A DNA stretch of 64,000 bases from Sphingobium limneticum (lineage in GTDB: Bacteria; Pseudomonadota; Alphaproteobacteria; Sphingomonadales; Sphingomonadaceae): contig NZ_VYPZ01000017.1 in the NCBI RefSeq assembly GCF_008710155.1, forward strand, positions 1 to 64,000, written 5' to 3'. Positions 27,435-35,885 of the stretch are shown piece after piece (the stretch's first letter is position 1; every line of letters starts with the position of its first letter). Below the pieces are notes generated by a model. That model saw only the letters and a list, made by a program, of their open reading frames with translations. It did not search any database and was not told where the DNA came from. Both the position numbers and the translations under genes were made by a program.

Positions 27435-30400
27435 TGCCCCCCGGATTTCGGTCATCATGCCCGCTCGCAACGCCCGGACAACGATCGCGGCGGCACTGGA
27501 GAGCGTGTTGGCGCAAAGCGTCCCTGACTGGGAAGTCGTCGTTGTTGATGATGGATCAACCGACACGACCGGCGCTGTGATAGCGAATATGATGCGCGAT
27601 GAGCCTCGCATACGCCTCGTCCAGGGGATCGGCGAAGGGGCCTCGGGCGCACGCAATCGCGGTATCCATTCAGCACGCGGCCGCTATCTCGCGTTCCTCG
27701 ATGCCGATGACTGGATCGCGCCGGAATTCATGGCAACGATGCTGGATGCACTCGAAGATTCGGCCGCCCATGAAATAGCCTATTGCGCCTTTCGCCGGGC
27801 CATGCCTGACGGCAGGATGACGAGCGGTTTCGCAGACCCGCGGGTCGAACGCGAACCCTTCGAGATCTTTGCGCGAACCTGCGCTGTCGTGACGATCAAC
27901 TGCCTCGTGATTGACCGTCAACTGGTTCTTGACGCAGGCGGCTTTGATACGTCGCTTCTCACATGCGAGGACTGGGACCTGTGGCAGCGCCTGTCCCGTG
28001 CAGGCGCGCGCTGGCTGATGGTTGATCAGCCAATGTCCTTCTATCGCTCGTCAGACGGCTCGCTCACCAGGAACAGCCGTCAGATGCTGGCGGACGGAAA
28101 GACCGTCATCAAAAGGGCCTTTGGCCCGGACCCGCGCGTCGCTCGCCCTCTTCCGGAATATGCGCAGGGGCTCCAGGTCGCCAACGGGCTGTCGGCAGAC
28201 GAGGCCTTTGCATGGTTCGCCTTCTGGAACATTGTCGTGGCCACCGTCCAGGGGCAGGACGCGTTGCCGGATCTGAACGAGCTCAGGTTTCTGAGCCATG
28301 GTCCCGATCGGGCGGAGGCGATCGCCGACAATATCATCGAGGCCTTGTCTGTGACCCTGCGCGTTGTGCCGCAACAGCTTGCCGCAATCTGGCCTTGCTA
28401 CGAAGCCGGGCTGGATCGACTGCTCGGCCGGCTTGGACGATTATGGCAGGATCCGGTCGCCGAACGGCGCGTTCGTTACGCACTCGACCGCAAGCTCCTG
28501 GCCTATGACGATCTGGCAGAACCCCGGCAGCTCTCGCTCACCACAGGGTTGCGTGTCCGGATCGACGCTCCGCCGGTGACATCGATGCATCAAGGCCAGG
28601 ATCGGCTATACGCCTATATCGACTGGGACACGCAAACGCGCGCGATCCTCGAGATCGGCGCACTGGGCGATTATGGCCAGTTCGAATGGGTCGACCAGAT
28701 TTTTTTCCCTAAGCCCTCGCGCAAGGCAATCGGACCTTTCATCGGGGCGCTGGGCCGACCGGCACCTGTTGCGGCCCTGTTGCAGGCGCACGGGCTCAAG
28801 CCGGAACGCAAATCGATATCCCGCCGTTTGCGCGAAAGGCTGGATATCATCAGGGGGACAGCGCCGTCCGCCTTTCAGACCAGCATCGCCGAAGGCGAGG
28901 CGCTGATCTTGCGACAGCAGCATATCTATGCTCCGGGCAGCCACAATCTTGCGCTTGCACGATTGGCAAATCATGCCCGTGCGCAAGCGCTGGCCCTTCC
29001 GCCTGCGCGCTTCAAGGATACAGGACAGCGGCAGACGCCTCGGGAATCAGACCGGGGCGGAGATCGCCGGCAATTCTGGGACAGCTATTTCAGCAACACC
29101 GATCCATGGAACTACGGCTCGTCCTATGAGCAGGAGAAATATCGTCTCCAGCTCGACTGCGTACCCTCCGGGCCTATCGGCAACGCCCTCGAACTGGCCT
29201 GCGCGGAAGGCATGTTCACTGTCCAGCTGGCCGAGCGGGTCGATCATCTGCTGGCGACCGATATTGCCAAGCCAGCGATTGATCGTGCTCGCCAGCGTCT
29301 TTCGGGCCGGGAGAATGTGGAGTTCGCTCTCCTCGACCTGTCGAAGGAAAGCCTGCCATGCAATCTGGATCTCATCATCTGCTCTGAAGTCCTTTATTAT
29401 CTCGACGACCGTGAAGAGCTCGCATCTGTAACGGCACGGCTTGCGGCCGCGCTTGCTCCTGGAGGCGCAATCGTCACGGCCCATGCCTATCTCGCCGTGG
29501 ACGATCCCGGTTCCACGGGCTTCGACTGGGCCAATCCGTTTGGCGCAAGGGTCATTTCCCGCGCATTTGCGCAGACGCCGGGCCTGGTGCTCGAACGATC
29601 CGTCCGGACCGAATTGTACCAGGTCGACCGCTATCGCAAGTGTGCAGCCCCGTCCCGTCTGCCCGAGCCGGAGATATCCCATGTGAAGATGACTGCCCAG
29701 CTGGAACCGGCTGTGGCGAGACATGTCATCTGGGATCGCACGATCATGTCACGCGGTGAGGCGGCCGCGCAGCGCCGGACCAGCCTGCCCTCTCTAATGT
29801 ACCATTCCGTCTCGGACGATGGACCCGTGGCGCTGCGACGCTACCGCCTCCCGCGTGACATGTTCCAAAAGCAGGTGCGCTGGCTCCGCTCCAACGGCTA
29901 TCATGCAATAACCACCCACGAGATCGCATGGCATCTGAGCAATAACGTGCCGTTTTCCGGGCGCCCGGTGTGGATCAGCTTTGATGACGGGCTGCAGGAT
30001 TTTGCGGATAATGCCTGGCCGGAGCTGCGCGCTGCTGACCTGACGGCAGAAGTGTTTCTGGTAACCGATCATGTCGGAGGAGGGGCCGTCTGGGATGCCG
30101 GATATGGCCCGGCAGCGCCATTGATGAACCACGATACGATCGCGCGGCTCGCGCAAGATGGCGTTCACTTCGGATCTCATCTTGCCACGCACCGGGCTGC
30201 CGACGGGCTCTCCACCCAGGTGCTGGCAGAGGAAATGCTGCGGTCTCGCGCCATGATCGAGCGCTGGATAGGCTGGACGCCGAATGCACTGTGCGCACCC
30301 TATGGTGCGACGGACGGGCGGTTTGGAAGGTTGGCGGAGCAATGCGGATACGGTGTGGCTATCGGCGGCGGTACAGGGCCTGTTCGCCTTGGTGACGCCA

Positions 30401-30480
30401 TGTTTGACCTCAGGCGCATGGAAGTGCGAGGCGACGGGTCGTTCGAAGGATTTACTGGCATGATGGAGGCGCTCCTGTGA
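27427..30480 (+). CDS. Trifunctional fusion: GT2 + NodS-like methyltransferase + NodB-like polysaccharide deacetylase
   Basis: A 1017-residue fusion. Residues 1-~250 are a GT2 domain (ISVIMPARNARTTIAAAL, VVVDDGSTD, FLDADDW) without membrane helices. Residues ~250-540 are mostly helical and unassigned. Residues ~545-740 form a SAM methyltransferase resembling NodS: DPWNYGSSYEQEKYRLQ near 559, motif I NALELACAEGMF near 585, then CSEVLYYLDD. Residues ~788-1010 are a NodB-type deacetylase with LMYHSV, WISFDDG (Asp pair near 850) and the metal motif HLATH near 917. It could add an N-acetyl sugar, remove the acetyl and N-methylate the amine. The ATG at 27427 overlaps the upstream gene by 8 nt; longer frames start inside that gene. 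The downstream gene starts at GTGA over its stop. Confidence 0.9.
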   Translation: MVDAPRISVIMPARNARTTIAAALESVLAQSVPDWEVVVVDDGSTDTTGAVIANMMRDEPRIRLVQGIGEGASGARNRGIHSARGRYLAFLDADDWIAPEFMATMLDALEDSAAHEIAYCAFRRAMPDGRMTSGFADPRVEREPFEIFARTCAVVTINCLVIDRQLVLDAGGFDTSLLTCEDWDLWQRLSRAGARWLMVDQPMSFYRSSDGSLTRNSRQMLADGKTVIKRAFGPDPRVARPLPEYAQGLQVANGLSADEAFAWFAFWNIVVATVQGQDALPDLNELRFLSHGPDRAEAIADNIIEALSVTLRVVPQQLAAIWPCYEAGLDRLLGRLGRLWQDPVAERRVRYALDRKLLAYDDLAEPRQLSLTTGLRVRIDAPPVTSMHQGQDRLYAYIDWDTQTRAILEIGALGDYGQFEWVDQIFFPKPSRKAIGPFIGALGRPAPVAALLQAHGLKPERKSISRRLRERLDIIRGTAPSAFQTSIAEGEALILRQQHIYAPGSHNLALARLANHARAQALALPPARFKDTGQRQTPRESDRGGDRRQFWDSYFSNTDPWNYGSSYEQEKYRLQLDCVPSGPIGNALELACAEGMFTVQLAERVDHLLATDIAKPAIDRARQRLSGRENVEFALLDLSKESLPCNLDLIICSEVLYYLDDREELASVTARLAAALAPGGAIVTAHAYLAVDDPGSTGFDWANPFGARVISRAFAQTPGLVLERSVRTELYQVDRYRKCAAPSRLPEPEISHVKMTAQLEPAVARHVIWDRTIMSRGEAAAQRRTSLPSLMYHSVSDDGPVALRRYRLPRDMFQKQVRWLRSNGYHAITTHEIAWHLSNNVPFSGRPVWISFDDGLQDFADNAWPELRAADLTAEVFLVTDHVGGGAVWDAGYGPAAPLMNHDTIARLAQDGVHFGSHLATHRAADGLSTQVLAEEMLRSRAMIERWIGWTPNALCAPYGATDGRFGRLAEQCGYGVAIGGGTGPVRLGDAMFDLRRMEVRGDGSFEGFTGMMEALL

Positions 30481-31493
30481 GCGAGGAGCAGCTGGTGAGC
30501 ATCGTCATTCCCGCCTTTAATGGCGCGTCGACGATCGATGAGACGCTCCGCAGCGTCCGCTCCCAATCACACCGGGCGCTGGAAATCATCGTCGTTGACG
30601 ACGGATCACGAGACAATACAGCGGCCATAGTCACGGCGCATGCCGCTGTTGATCCGCGCATCCGCCTGATAAGGATCGCCAATGGAGGCGTGGCTGCTGC
30701 CCGAAACCGCGGCTGGCAGGAAGCGCGCTCAGATCTGATCGCGTTTGTTGACGCGGATGACCTTTGGGCGCCTGACAAAATCGCTCGCCAGCTTGAGGCG
30801 ATGGCTGCTGCTGGTCCGCAATGCGGACTGGTATATTGCTGGCATGCCAAAATCGACGTGAACAGCCATGTGACGGACAATCGCGAGCGGCCGATGCGGG
30901 AAGGCAGGGTGCTCGATCACCTGTTTCGCGGCAACTTCATCGGCAATGGGAGTGCTGCCCTGGTCCGGCGCCAGGCGCTTCTCGATGCAAATGGCTTTGA
31001 GGCCAATCTCTGGCGCGCCGGCGCCCAGGGATGCGAAGACATATTATTCTATGCCCGCGTGGCCGAGTATCACGACTTTGCCGTCGTTCCAGACTTCCTG
31101 GTCGGCTACCGTTATCTGCCGGAGAATATGTCGAGCAACATGCGTCGAATGCTGCGATCCTGGATGCTGGTCGTAGACGAGATGCTCGTCCGACATCCCG
31201 ACAAGCATGACATTCTCATGGAAGGCCTGTCCTCCTACGGCGGCTGGCTGACGCGACGAGCCCTGTATCTCAGGGACATGGGCCAGTTTTTCGGCGTTCT
31301 GACACTCCTCTTGCAGCGGTATCCGCGAACCGGCCTGAGCGTCATGAAGAGGGACATCCCGGCGGCAGGCGGGCAATTGCTGCAGCGCAGTGCCCGACAC
31401 ATATATCGAGCGCTGCGCCGCTTTCGACACCGGCGCAGAGCAGCGCCTGCTCCAGCGCCCTATATTTTCCAGATCGGGGAAATCGCGCCATGA
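30477..31493 (+). CDS. Family 2 glycosyltransferase
   Basis: A 338-residue GT-A enzyme. It shows VSIVIPAFNGASTIDETL, IIVVDDGSRD, NGGVAAARNRG and the metal site FVDADDLW, then a variable C-terminal half and a very basic tail (RRFRHRRRAAP) that may contact membrane lipids. GTG start overlapping the previous stop (GTGA); ATGA overlap with the ABC gene. It is similar over its whole length to the GT2 at 61303-62376, including the GNGS/SNGS acceptor-side segment and the GCEDxLxxxxxA pattern, so the two are probably paralogues with related acceptors. Confidence 0.9.
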   Translation: MSEEQLVSIVIPAFNGASTIDETLRSVRSQSHRALEIIVVDDGSRDNTAAIVTAHAAVDPRIRLIRIANGGVAAARNRGWQEARSDLIAFVDADDLWAPDKIARQLEAMAAAGPQCGLVYCWHAKIDVNSHVTDNRERPMREGRVLDHLFRGNFIGNGSAALVRRQALLDANGFEANLWRAGAQGCEDILFYARVAEYHDFAVVPDFLVGYRYLPENMSSNMRRMLRSWMLVVDEMLVRHPDKHDILMEGLSSYGGWLTRRALYLRDMGQFFGVLTLLLQRYPRTGLSVMKRDIPAAGGQLLQRSARHIYRALRRFRHRRRAAPAPAPYIFQIGEIAP

Positions 31494-33334
31494 CCGAGGT
31501 GCCAGGCGAAGATATCGCGCCAAAGGCAGCAGATCGCAGCGCTGCCCTTTCATCCCTGAGCGACCTGCGAAAACTGCTCGCCATGGTGGACAAGCCTCGC
31601 TGGACCACGCCTGCGCTGATCGTGCTCGGCCTGGTCTCGTCCTTCGCCGAGACCGTGGGGATCACATTGATCCTCCTGTTTCTCTACACTGCAAGCGGCC
31701 AGGTATCAGCGGCGCAGGGCGATGGCCTCATGGGCCAGTTCCTGCGCGAGGCCGTAAGCTGGTTTGGAAGCACGACCGATCTTGCGCTGATGATCCTTCT
31801 GCTCATCATTGCCCGCGGGCTCCTGGCCCTTCTCTACACCCGCATCAGCTCGGCGATCGGTGAGCGGATCAGCGAGTCGGTGCGCAATCGCATCCACAAG
31901 CAGTATCTGACCGTCTCCTACGCCTTCGTGCAGAAACATGAACAGGCCGAACTGATGGAAGTGCTGGGAACAGAATCCTGGGTCATCGCCAGCGCCTACG
32001 CCGGCTTCACTCGCCTTATCATCAACAGCTGCTCGATCCTCGTATTTGTCGGCTTCCTTCTTGGCATATCGGTCCCCATCACCCTGACCGCCGTTTCGGG
32101 CACGTTGCTGATCGCGACCGTGCTGCGCTTTTTCGCCAATCCTGCGCGTTCCTTCGGCAGTCAGGTGAAAGGAGCGCATCGCCTTCTGGGTGAGCATATG
32201 CTGGTGACCCTGCAGGGGATGCGGACGATCCGGGCATATGGACAGGAAGACTATCATCATCGCCGGTTCACCGATGCCTCGGCCCGCGCGCGTGAAAGTT
32301 CCCTTGCGATGTTAAGGCTGTCAGCCTGGATCGGACCGTTGACCGAGATCGGCTATCTGGCAATCCTGTGTACGATCATCGCAGCGGCTGGATGGTGGCA
32401 TACAAGTTTCGCCATCACCCTTGGCGCCGTCGTATTGTTGTATCGGCTCCAGCCTCATGTCCGCGAACTCGAGTCAAACCTGCTCTATATCGCGCAAGTG
32501 CAGCCACAGTTGCGATCGGTATGGGAGATGATCGAAGAGCAGGACAAGGAGTATCCAGCTGCCGGAACACTTCCCGTAGACGCGCTTCACGAACGCCTGG
32601 CCTTCTGTAATGTCGATTTCAGCTATGGCCCTGATCAGCCCAGGGTGCTCGATGGCGTGACCTTCGATATACCGGCGGGCAAGACCACCGCCCTGATCGG
32701 CGCGAGCGGTGCTGGCAAGACAACTATCGTCAACCTGCTCCTGCGTCTGTATTCTCCGGTTTCCGGGCATATCGAAGTCGATGGTGTACGGCTCGAGGAC
32801 TGTTGCCGCACCGACTGGGTCCGCATGATCGGCGTTGCAGGCCAGGATGTCGATCTAGTCGAGGGAACTGTCCTCGACAATATCATGATGGCCCGCGAGG
32901 ATGCGACCGAGGAGGAAGCAATCGCGGCCGCCCGTCGCGCAGGCGTTGCGGAATTTGTCGAGAATCTCCCTTACGGATTTGAGGAATGGGTGGGCCAGGA
33001 AGGTCTCCGCTTCTCGGGAGGACAGCGCCAGCGCATCGGTCTGGCCCGTGCGATCCTTCGGCGCCCGGCGTTCATGATTCTTGACGAGGCCATGAGCGCA
33101 CTTGACCGCGACCTGGAGGACCGGGTTCGAGCTGCGATCGACACGCACATGCACGGCCGCACGATGCTCATTATCACCCACCGTCTCGAGACGGTAAAGA
33201 CTGTCGACCACATCGTCTGGATCGATGACGGCAAGGTTCAGGGCTCCGGACCGCCTGCGGATCTCATGGCGCGGTCGCCGCGTCTGGCATCGATATTCGG
33301 GAACAGGAAAAGTGACGCTTTGACTTCCGCCTGA
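31490..33334 (+). CDS. MsbA/PglK-like ABC exporter
   Basis: A 614-residue half-transporter: six membrane helices in residues ~30-330, then an ATPase domain with GASGAGKTT (Walker A), FSGGQRQRIGLARAIL (signature), FMILDEAMSALD (Walker B) and the intact H-loop IITHRLE. It is thus a canonical, fully active-looking exporter, unlike the T1SS-type ATPase at 19.1 kb. It is the last gene of the coupled GT operon (4-nt overlap upstream; 11 nt to the convergent GT gene downstream). Because no Wzx is visible in this window, it may flip the lipid-linked glycan made by the operon, as PglK does; export of a free glycolipid is the alternative. Confidence 0.88.
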   Translation: MTEVPGEDIAPKAADRSAALSSLSDLRKLLAMVDKPRWTTPALIVLGLVSSFAETVGITLILLFLYTASGQVSAAQGDGLMGQFLREAVSWFGSTTDLALMILLLIIARGLLALLYTRISSAIGERISESVRNRIHKQYLTVSYAFVQKHEQAELMEVLGTESWVIASAYAGFTRLIINSCSILVFVGFLLGISVPITLTAVSGTLLIATVLRFFANPARSFGSQVKGAHRLLGEHMLVTLQGMRTIRAYGQEDYHHRRFTDASARARESSLAMLRLSAWIGPLTEIGYLAILCTIIAAAGWWHTSFAITLGAVVLLYRLQPHVRELESNLLYIAQVQPQLRSVWEMIEEQDKEYPAAGTLPVDALHERLAFCNVDFSYGPDQPRVLDGVTFDIPAGKTTALIGASGAGKTTIVNLLLRLYSPVSGHIEVDGVRLEDCCRTDWVRMIGVAGQDVDLVEGTVLDNIMMAREDATEEEAIAAARRAGVAEFVENLPYGFEEWVGQEGLRFSGGQRQRIGLARAILRRPAFMILDEAMSALDRDLEDRVRAAIDTHMHGRTMLIITHRLETVKTVDHIVWIDDGKVQGSGPPADLMARSPRLASIFGNRKSDALTSA

Positions 33335-33345
33335 TATGGATGCGC

Positions 33346-34263
33346 TCAGCCCATCCCGTGCGGGATTCCGCGCTTGTTGCGCAGCCCCGCCATCCAGCCG
33401 GACAGGCCATAGCCAAGCTGCTTCCACGCTCCCCGCCGAGCGAAACGCAGAAACAGCATCGCAAGGGAAAGCGTGACAGCGACAGGCAGTTTGGCAGGAC
33501 TTGTATCACGCACCACGTTGAGCTTGTTGCGTTCGTCGAGATAGATCGGCAATCGCGGTCGCTGTTTCATGGCTCTTGCCGAACCTGTCGTACCGCCCTG
33601 GCCATGGAGAACCCGTGATCCGGGCGCAAATCCCAGGCGCATCCCCAAATGCCGGCCTCGCAAGCACCATTCAACCTCCTCGGCATAGAGAAAATAGTCC
33701 TCCCGCATCAGGCCGACGGCTTCGACATACTGCCTGCTCATGAGCATCGAGGCGCCCAGAAGATAGTTCATGCCAGCCTCGACACGATCAGCCTCGATCG
33801 GGTCAGCGCTATTGCGGCCGTGCCCGATGGACTCACATCTGGCCATCCATGGTTTCCATCGACCGCCATAGGCCTGGACCTTGCCATCAGCATGGTAGAG
33901 CAAGCTGCCCGCCGCTTCGCAGTCACCGCGTTGCAGACGTTCGACCAGAGCACCAAGCGCGGCGCTTTGCGGACGGGTATCGGGGTTGACGATCCACCAG
34001 GCATCCGCAGACGATGCTGACGTGATGCAGTGATTGACGCCGCCTGCATATCCCAGGTTGCCAGGCGCCGCCAGGATCGTGACCGGCTGGCCGCCGTTCA
34101 GGGATCCGGGCAGCAGAGTTACAAGTGCCTCATAGGCCTGAGAACCCCCATTTTCGCAGATGACCACCTGGAAATCATGATGATCACATCCTGAGAGCGC
34201 GTCCAGGCAGCCCTGGATCTCTGGCGCGTTACGATATCCCACGATACAGACACACACGTGCAT
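33346..34263 (-). CDS. Family 2 (rhamnosyltransferase-like) glycosyltransferase
   Basis: A 305-residue product. The ATG at 34263 (MHVCVCIVGYRNAPEIQGCL) gives the proper GT2 N-terminus; a frame 243 nt longer runs into the upstream GT gene. Features: VVICENGGS, GNLGYAGGVNHCI and WIVNPDTRP, the pattern of WbbL/RfbF-type rhamnosyl or related transferases, with a DYFLYAEEVEWCLRGRHLG acceptor segment and a C-terminal hydrophobic patch. It lies 5 nt after the stop of the next GT2 gene, so the two are coupled. Rhamnose would be a plausible donor given the rml genes; this is inference from the subfamily. Confidence 0.86.
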   Translation of the reverse strand: MHVCVCIVGYRNAPEIQGCLDALSGCDHHDFQVVICENGGSQAYEALVTLLPGSLNGGQPVTILAAPGNLGYAGGVNHCITSASSADAWWIVNPDTRPQSAALGALVERLQRGDCEAAGSLLYHADGKVQAYGGRWKPWMARCESIGHGRNSADPIEADRVEAGMNYLLGASMLMSRQYVEAVGLMREDYFLYAEEVEWCLRGRHLGMRLGFAPGSRVLHGQGGTTGSARAMKQRPRLPIYLDERNKLNVVRDTSPAKLPVAVTLSLAMLFLRFARRGAWKQLGYGLSGWMAGLRNKRGIPHGMG

Positions 34264-34268
34264 CCGGT

Positions 34269-35135
34269 CTAGTCCTTCTGCATCAGAAGACGATGCGCAT
34301 GGATGAACCGCCAGCTGCGAATACGCGCCAGCGTCACGATCGCGGCCCGCCGCTCGGCCGACGTCTGAAGGGCTCGGCTTTTCAAGACAGCGGGCAGATG
34401 ACCGAAAATGGACGGAAGCAGGATCCAGCTGCGCAGCAGCCATTGCATTCGACCAAAGCGCCGCATGCGAAACAGGGCAAATGTTTCGATATTCAGTCGT
34501 TCCCATTTCCTGCGCAGGTCAGCCCAATTCTCCCGCGCCGGATGGCCCACCCGTGCGTTCCGGGCGTAGCCGATACGAAAGCCCAGGTCGCGCGCGCGAT
34601 GGCACCACTCCTTGTCCTCCGACACCCCGTTACAAAAACCACCCACGCGTTCGAAAGTGGATCGTGAGGTAAAGAGATTGGCTGTTACCGTGAAAGATTC
34701 CTGTTCGACATAGCGGCGATTGTCGAAGGCGAACACGCTTTCGAACGCCTCGGCCCCGCTAATTGACCGCTGGCGGTCGACAAGTACCTTCATTTCACCG
34801 CCCACCAGATCCTGTCCGCGCAAGGCCGTCACACCCTCTGAAAGCCATTCGGGCTCGGCAATACAATCGCAATCGATAAACGCCAGTATCCTGCCTTTCG
34901 ACACCCTCACGCCTTCATTGCGCGCGATCGCCGCGCCGCGCTGCTCCACCCTGACATAGCTTGCCCGGCCAGCCGTAACGGCTTCAAGCTCGTGCGGCGC
35001 GACCGGTGAGCAGTTATCTGCAACAATCACTTCGAACGTGTCGCGCGGCTGCGTTTGGCTCGCGAGGGAGGCAAGACAAAGGTCAAGAGATCGCAGATCG
35101 TTGAAATGCGGTATGATCACGCTGATTTCAACCAT
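34269..35135 (-). CDS. Family 2 glycosyltransferase
   Basis: A 288-residue GT-A enzyme from the ATG at 35135 (MVEISVIIPHFNDLRSLDLC). It has VIVADNCSP, RGAAIARNEGV and the metal site FIDCDCIAE, where the usual DxD reads DCD. The C-terminal half carries WCHRARDLGFRIGYARNARVGHPARENWADL, typical of EPS GT2s, and a hydrophobic end. A frame 90 nt longer has no family match in its extra residues. It sits between the acetyltransferase gene upstream (about 120 nt away) and the rhamnosyltransferase-like gene 5 nt downstream. Confidence 0.86.
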   Translation of the reverse strand: MVEISVIIPHFNDLRSLDLCLASLASQTQPRDTFEVIVADNCSPVAPHELEAVTAGRASYVRVEQRGAAIARNEGVRVSKGRILAFIDCDCIAEPEWLSEGVTALRGQDLVGGEMKVLVDRQRSISGAEAFESVFAFDNRRYVEQESFTVTANLFTSRSTFERVGGFCNGVSEDKEWCHRARDLGFRIGYARNARVGHPARENWADLRRKWERLNIETFALFRMRRFGRMQWLLRSWILLPSIFGHLPAVLKSRALQTSAERRAAIVTLARIRSWRFIHAHRLLMQKD

Positions 35136-35252
35136 CTGGCAGGCTCGCGTCGAAGTCACGGACTTCCCGGGCCGGAACAGGGCCACGTCGATAACGGCCC
35201 GTGCGCCAGCGGAACCTGCAGGCACGGTCGCGGCGTGGGAAGGACGTCTGCG

Positions 35253-35885
35253 TCACCGCCCCCCCCCGGCGCGGTTCCTCGACCATTGCCTCAGCGCACC
35301 TGGAGAAGGATGGAAGACAAGGTCGGGATCGGTCTGGATCAGTTGCCCCAATTCCTCGACATTCAACTCCCACCAGCGGCTTGCCTCGAGCTGCTCGGCC
35401 AGTTCGGGCGAAAACCGATCGCGGAGTTTCCTTGCTGGATTGCCGGCCACGATGACATAACGGTCGACATTCCTGGTCACGATCGCTCCGGCGCCAATGA
35501 TGCTGCCCCTGCCGATGAACTTGCAGCCCGGCAGGATCACGACGTTGTGAGCGATCCACACATCGTCCTCGATCACCAGAACATCGTCCCAGCTTATGTC
35601 CCTCGTCACAGCCCCGAACTTGCGTTCATACAGGGCAGGATGCGTGGTCAGGGCATCATAGGGATGGTTGATCGGCGCAGAACGCACCGTACTGGCGATC
35701 GAGCAGTAGCGGCCCACCTGGATCGGACCGGGCATCCTCCAGCGATCAAAGCATCCATAGGAGTACATGCCGACATCGATACGATAGCGATTGCTAAAAT
35801 GACGGCGCAGCTCGAGATTATCATGCTGGGAGCGACGCCAGTACCAGAGCCTGCCGCGCTCGATCAATGTGGCGATAAAGCTCAT
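35253..35885 (-). CDS. CatB/LbH-type O-acetyltransferase
   Basis: A 210-residue left-handed beta-helix acetyltransferase. Hexapeptide character is clear in IQVGRYCSIASTVR, LVIEDDVWIAHNVVILPG and IGRGSIIGAGAIVTRNV, with the CatB-type active-site stretch INHPYDALTTHP and a closing IVAGNPARKLRDRF. Such cytoplasmic enzymes acetylate sugar hydroxyls or amines with acetyl-CoA, so it may acetylate a nucleotide sugar or lipid-linked intermediate. The ATG overlaps the stop of the upstream AAA-ATPase gene by 4 nt, an unexpected and possibly functional pairing. Confidence 0.9.
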   Translation of the reverse strand: MSFIATLIERGRLWYWRRSQHDNLELRRHFSNRYRIDVGMYSYGCFDRWRMPGPIQVGRYCSIASTVRSAPINHPYDALTTHPALYERKFGAVTRDISWDDVLVIEDDVWIAHNVVILPGCKFIGRGSIIGAGAIVTRNVDRYVIVAGNPARKLRDRFSPELAEQLEASRWWELNVEELGQLIQTDPDLVFHPSPGALRQWSRNRAGGGR

